Positions 6,901 to 7,722 of a DNA stretch of 7,722 nucleotides are shown one piece after another. The position numbers and the translations under genes are program-made. The notes under the pieces were generated by a model. The model saw only the letters and a list, made by a program, of their open reading frames with translations, had not been told where the DNA came from and ran no database searches. Each line of letters opens with the position of its first letter. The stretch's first letter is position 1. The DNA comes from an uncultured Clostridia bacterium (GTDB taxonomy: Bacteria; Bacillota; Clostridia; Christensenellales; Borkfalkiaceae), in assembly GCA_937915565.1 (NCBI GenBank), contig CALDMH010000156.1, positions 1-7,722 of the forward strand, given 5' to 3'.

Positions 6901-6902
6901 AA
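996..6902 (+). CDS. Giant exported surface/matrix-like protein with SipW-type N-terminus, Ig-like and LRR-like regions
   Basis: The 1968-residue product is probably an extracellular structural or adhesive protein; no enzyme motif is visible. Residues 1-10 are Lys-rich, 11-28 form a hydrophobic core, and TTYAF follows at 27-31, resembling the N-termini of SipW-processed TasA/CalY proteins. C21 is not in a lipobox. A beta-sandwich-like stretch follows (about 50-190), then a TTGN repeat linker (215-226) and a beta-helix-like segment (237-280, DVTL...NLCGYNL). An atrophied bacterial Ig-like segment lies at about 443-513 (hallmark IEWSSSDENSVSSDGKL), with further Ig-like sequence to about 760. A mixed helical part (about 850-1115) and an LRR-like patch (about 1136-1270, VTSLKVHG, VTSLDFSYN, ITYLNVHG) follow. 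The last 700 residues are rich in Tyr, Asn, Ser and Thr, beta-strand-like and not recognised. There is no LPXTG motif or C-terminal membrane segment. It lies behind the riboswitch and terminator, upstream of a probable paralogue. Export and surface role are likely; the exact function is unknown. Confidence 0.9.
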   Translation: MTTKKKNAKKILTIILSILLCASFAATTYAFVLFSFRVDGEISGDAGDLNGENLLDFSLQESDLSFNVVGERKTVAFTVENSSAANVVYDFDVTAVAEDSSLGESDFKSLTAAILTYFDGEFIGSLAEINGKNFGEGFVMAKNDSARQIAHSFDFELHIAADEEFLNKKINVKIATNFRNADYVRTVFVSSEAELLHIADDLAEEKSDEFLAGKTTGNTTGNTTGNGNTTETTRKTTIVLANDVTLTQNITISKAADVNLCGYNLLDGNGKLIFGGGNESKIYSSRPITAVKENLAKIEVNNAAGYINIVDFYDAGKTVNAGRLYSENVALTAYDKENATKLVAAQAEKKLKYGIKAETEADITGGLSCYSSLITPVEASLVYDNGKITAPPKAITETASVTAGEGESAKTISFRIIGNGDDEIFSSVLSEDLAHLPDNPAGEALTCDVFLPKRIDSKNATIEWSSSDENSVSSDGKLADTLKENTLITLYARITINDKVYTASFSFRVTSQTRETKFKYLVAQLSPIKLTDVDKTGTIDEYHCKLPAADNSAQDYRKNYTMIDTTQWKAFKDIGLKSLTYKVNSGYNFISLTADGKDVYLNSATFYTFAQLTVTGDFGDDEPCEANVNVIISLGDNSELFELAFSYVEKQFASVDILQNIIDTRSAYGMKYERGDFYIDGKYQTIELSYTSKSEALAISSDEIVTDESGNEKYIVRVDPSKFESIESNLAIEVTAKAEGGGQSPKRILYVSSPAVITPDKNGFANYSVFNSVKYQTAMAVKDIDVFTEETEKRLEKLPPITVSETDKGKTGFDENADGSVTNNTSDYILARDAALVPSLEFKVGASGENVSDSHKIAYDLAKLLKWATGSVKDEVAPIDGETTVSDGKKYMNEAEVKVLKDYLAATGLFAEQTEIDELWKSATTTPVDGNNNDKGLHIIGDYGAVAKAAVAAAGGDGQAYFKYTEVLQWALNEKDFPNSHFNDSVTTKTAPNLGQIGNVNIGMGKNYSANSTELDWSSSPSDWTVENGSGSSGKYALLDNSNKSVYGYDEDDTAYITDFEAQCIMAFWYGYSSKNETRGEAFAEVFLKSCIIPTYLNEDGAGILINEIYKKSREGASASGFTIALSGGVPEISVMDYSIVGITYFTGVTSLKVHGEVANEKVVLPAFITDGACGNFFNRVTQIDAERTDVKLKEFAMKACATGHNVLSLENVARLTKVTSLDFSYNEGIKTIGDLLNLDISAITYLNVHGVGVSGKYLTYVLDNIKLNSKAEIYYTLNDASAQYEAQTDSVSEELRFLKEFTEINAPYLMVANKVNSGNGEKSVQWYVKEGNPAFLINDSGNDEYVTVRTAEAMNRLLANYYYCVADVNYGSVRLKAGNVYKIGYANGGISFSLEQENAEYEVVDEIPSASADTSWDLATITYEQNDNDKTISTSSNDAPAFTDTFSVDDSDVETVQTAFREKFSDATVEKLSAPRNNNRITFTSGRSSYYVDVDGVYKVTIPFVISTTKYRRYLTEVGELENQYFCNDELSKVKRIYRKDSRYVEYEVEETRFYTVYYVIKSGESVLRPILSGRISAYRNNSSNTTNITLTGYTQFTYNNSSYTYRNSNGAIYTSQITSAKCGSETFTGSTAASQVKAHIDGLGIDDYVKDDSVAAYETIEEIQYKYVTQVNSAGVLKASVENAERVYNDFTLYKFVLGGTTASSSDALYINGVAYEKNYTSGGGYLLNFGADGYSFSDYAIKESSNAVNMEAILKEANSHLSDAEFGNYYGNYYCYNGTTRSVNGRSYVNGYVYRLLTNENGFYFEHDGLPEARKTFTTVTGDDSLKSIIIDSVSNGQSQKGRIIYTNIRNAQGYSDLWYGNGFFELTYNTETQIYYFKSMGGVGNVTYDETNNHRYNVIDVVKGQNLSENATEISKFINIRYVASNDAKGYSGTGGSEEVEIVARITDDDGTVHERYYKVTVRV
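1638..1673 (+). repeat. In-frame 12-base tandem repeat encoding TTGN x3
   Basis: ACGACGGGGAAT occurs twice exactly (1638-1649, 1650-1661), followed by a diverged third copy, ACGACCGGAAAC (1662-1673). It encodes residues 215-226 and continues into a Thr/Asn-rich tract to about 237. It looks like a flexible linker before the beta-helix-like segment. Copy number could change by slippage without breaking the frame. Confidence 0.85.
6303..6326 (+). repeat. In-frame 12-base tandem repeat encoding GNYY x2
   Basis: GGCAATTATTAC is exactly duplicated (6303-6314, 6315-6326), encoding GNYYGNYY at residues 1770-1777 in the Tyr/Asn-rich C-terminal part. Like the TTGN array it is a four-codon unit, so expansion or contraction keeps the frame. 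Confidence 0.85.
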
Positions 6903-6994
6903 AGCGTAAATTTGCGGGCGGAAAATTCAAGCTCAAATTTCGGTCAGGGTTTACGGTTGAGGTTTACGCTCAAATTTCGGTTAAAAAATAAATG

Positions 6995-7012
6995 CGCCGC
7001 AGCTTTACGGCG
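6995..7012 (+). other. Small GC-rich hairpin without T-tract
   Basis: CGCCG (6995-6999) pairs with CGGCG (7008-7012) around an 8-base loop, between the two large genes. The following bases are A-rich rather than T-rich, so it is not a good intrinsic terminator. It may stabilise or define a processed mRNA end, or be incidental. Confidence 0.35.
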
Positions 7013-7030
7013 GTAATTTACAAATAAAAA

Positions 7031-7038
7031 AAGGAGGT
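7031..7038 (+). promoter_or_regulatory. Strong Shine-Dalgarno of the downstream gene
   Basis: AAGGAGGT lies six bases before ATG 7045 in an A-rich, probably unstructured context. It is a near-perfect match to the anti-Shine-Dalgarno sequence and fixes the start of the second large gene. The contrast with the weak site of the first gene suggests the downstream protein may be made at a higher rate per transcript. Confidence 0.92.
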
Positions 7039-7044
7039 AAAAAA

Positions 7045-7722
7045 ATGAAAAAGAAAGCGTTTTTCAGAAAGATTTGTTTAACGATTATTCTCGTAGCGTC
7101 GATTCTGGCATTTGCGGCAACGGTCGCTTATGCGTTTTTTACCTCCGATTCTTCAAAAAATATAAACGGCTCGATAACGGGAAGCGACGCCGTCGTCCGC
7201 GATATATCGTCGTTTTCGGATTTGTGGAAATATTCCGCGGGCGCAAAGGACGAAACCGTGAACGGAATTTCGGTCGTCACGGGGAAGCATAACGACGAAT
7301 CCGAGGTGTCGGACAAAACCGAGCGAGCGATTTTGCGTTTACAAAAAGACGTAACGCTGGAAGCGGACTTGATTTTCGATACGGACGTTCATATCGACCT
7401 TAATTCGCACACGGTTTATTTAAACGGACGAGAACTCGTTATTTCCCATTCCTATCACGGCAGCACGCTCGTTTCAAACGGAGTTTTCGTTGTGGACGAG
7501 GCGGGCGAAGAAGCGAGCGCGGCGGGAGAGGGAAGTGCCCGAGAGCCTGCCGCCGAAACTGCGAAAGGCAAGATTTATTTCGACGCGCCGTATTCGGTTT
7601 TCACGCTTAAAAACGTTACCTTTAAACTGCGAAACGGCGACGTTTTAAGCGCGGACGATTATGCGTTAAACGTATCGGGAAATGATAAAATAACCGCTTA
7701 TAAGTCGATTAAAGCCGTTTCT
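7045..7722 (+). CDS. Second SipW-type exported protein, probable paralogue, 3' end beyond window
   Basis: The frame is open from ATG 7045 to the window end, giving 226 residues of an unfinished protein. Residues 1-9 are basic, 10-28 hydrophobic, and AYAFFTSDS follows at 28-36, close to the Y-A-[YF]-F-T-D pattern of SipW-cognate signal peptides. Tyr29-Ala30-Phe31 fall at the same positions as in the upstream protein. SITGSDA (43-49) parallels EISGDAG of the neighbour. A beta-helix-like segment at about 96-150 (KDVTL, HIDLNSHTVYL, LVI) matches the neighbour's DVTL...NLCGYNL region, so the two genes probably arose by duplication. An Ala/Glu/Gly-rich linker (151-172) leads into another beta-rich part. 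The 142-base gap and same direction suggest co-transcription under the riboswitch. Export is likely; the function is unknown, and anchoring cannot be judged without the C-terminus. Confidence 0.88.
   Translation, partial: MKKKAFFRKICLTIILVASILAFAATVAYAFFTSDSSKNINGSITGSDAVVRDISSFSDLWKYSAGAKDETVNGISVVTGKHNDESEVSDKTERAILRLQKDVTLEADLIFDTDVHIDLNSHTVYLNGRELVISHSYHGSTLVSNGVFVVDEAGEEASAAGEGSAREPAAETAKGKIYFDAPYSVFTLKNVTFKLRNGDVLSADDYALNVSGNDKITAYKSIKAVS

Larger units (their letters stand above)
6903..7044 (+). repeat. Intergenic spacer with direct repeats
   Basis: GCTCAAATTTCGGT occurs exactly at 6931-6944 and 6968-6981, a period of 37 bases. GGTTTACG occurs at 6948-6955 and 6961-6968. AGCGTAAA (6903-6910) is complementary to TTTACGCT (6963-6970), so the repeat block could fold back on the gene end. 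No strong terminator and no convincing promoter are visible, so read-through from the first gene into the second is plausible. The repeats themselves are certain. Confidence 0.7.

Noticed and set aside
6957..6986. Separate promoter for the second large gene
   Set aside because: TTGAGG with TTAAAA at an 18-base spacing is too weak a -10 match to support a promoter in a repeat-rich gap.
6995..7012. Intrinsic terminator after the first large gene
   Set aside because: The stem is only five pairs and is followed by A-rich, not T-rich, sequence.

Overview
The window looks like a bacterial chromosome fragment, probably from an uncultured gut-type Clostridia (Bacillota). This rests on composition and style: moderately AT-rich intergenic DNA, sigma-A-like promoters, an AAGGAGGT ribosome binding site, coding DNA that favours gcg/acg/tcg/gac/gaa codons, and very large multidomain exported proteins. 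The lineage is an inference; no taxonomic marker longer than a tRNA fragment is present.

Layout. Bases 1-48 are the 5' two thirds of a tRNA-Gln (anticodon CTG) on the minus strand, cut by the window edge. Bases 49-585 are mostly noncoding. They hold a candidate minus-strand promoter lying in phased T-tracts, and a doubtful 58-codon minus-strand ORF. A strong plus-strand promoter with an extended -10 (586-614) starts a leader of about 375 nt. The leader carries, in order, a potentially structured 5' domain (624-718), a GEMM-I family riboswitch (c-di-GMP-I type, about 744-814), an intrinsic terminator whose 5' arm overlaps the 3' end of the aptamer (811-844), and a purine-rich, repeat-containing stretch up to the start codon.

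Two genes follow in the same direction. The first (996-6902) encodes a 1968-residue exported protein with a SipW/TasA-like N-terminus, a short beta-helix-like segment, Ig-like segments, a leucine-rich-repeat-like patch and a long Tyr/Asn-rich C-terminal half. The second (from 7045, cut by the window end) has a very similar N-terminus and the same 'DVTL...' beta-helix-like segment, so the two are probably diverged paralogues. A 142-base gap with direct repeats and a strong ribosome binding site separates them.

Interpretation. A cyclic-dinucleotide riboswitch with an overlapping terminator is placed to let a second messenger switch on a giant surface or matrix protein, and possibly its paralogue by read-through. 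The aptamer appears to carry A rather than G at the ligand-specificity position (Vc2 numbering G20). That raises the possibility of cGAMP sensing or mixed specificity. This second-messenger-controlled, SipW-type giant protein pair is the most interesting content of the window.
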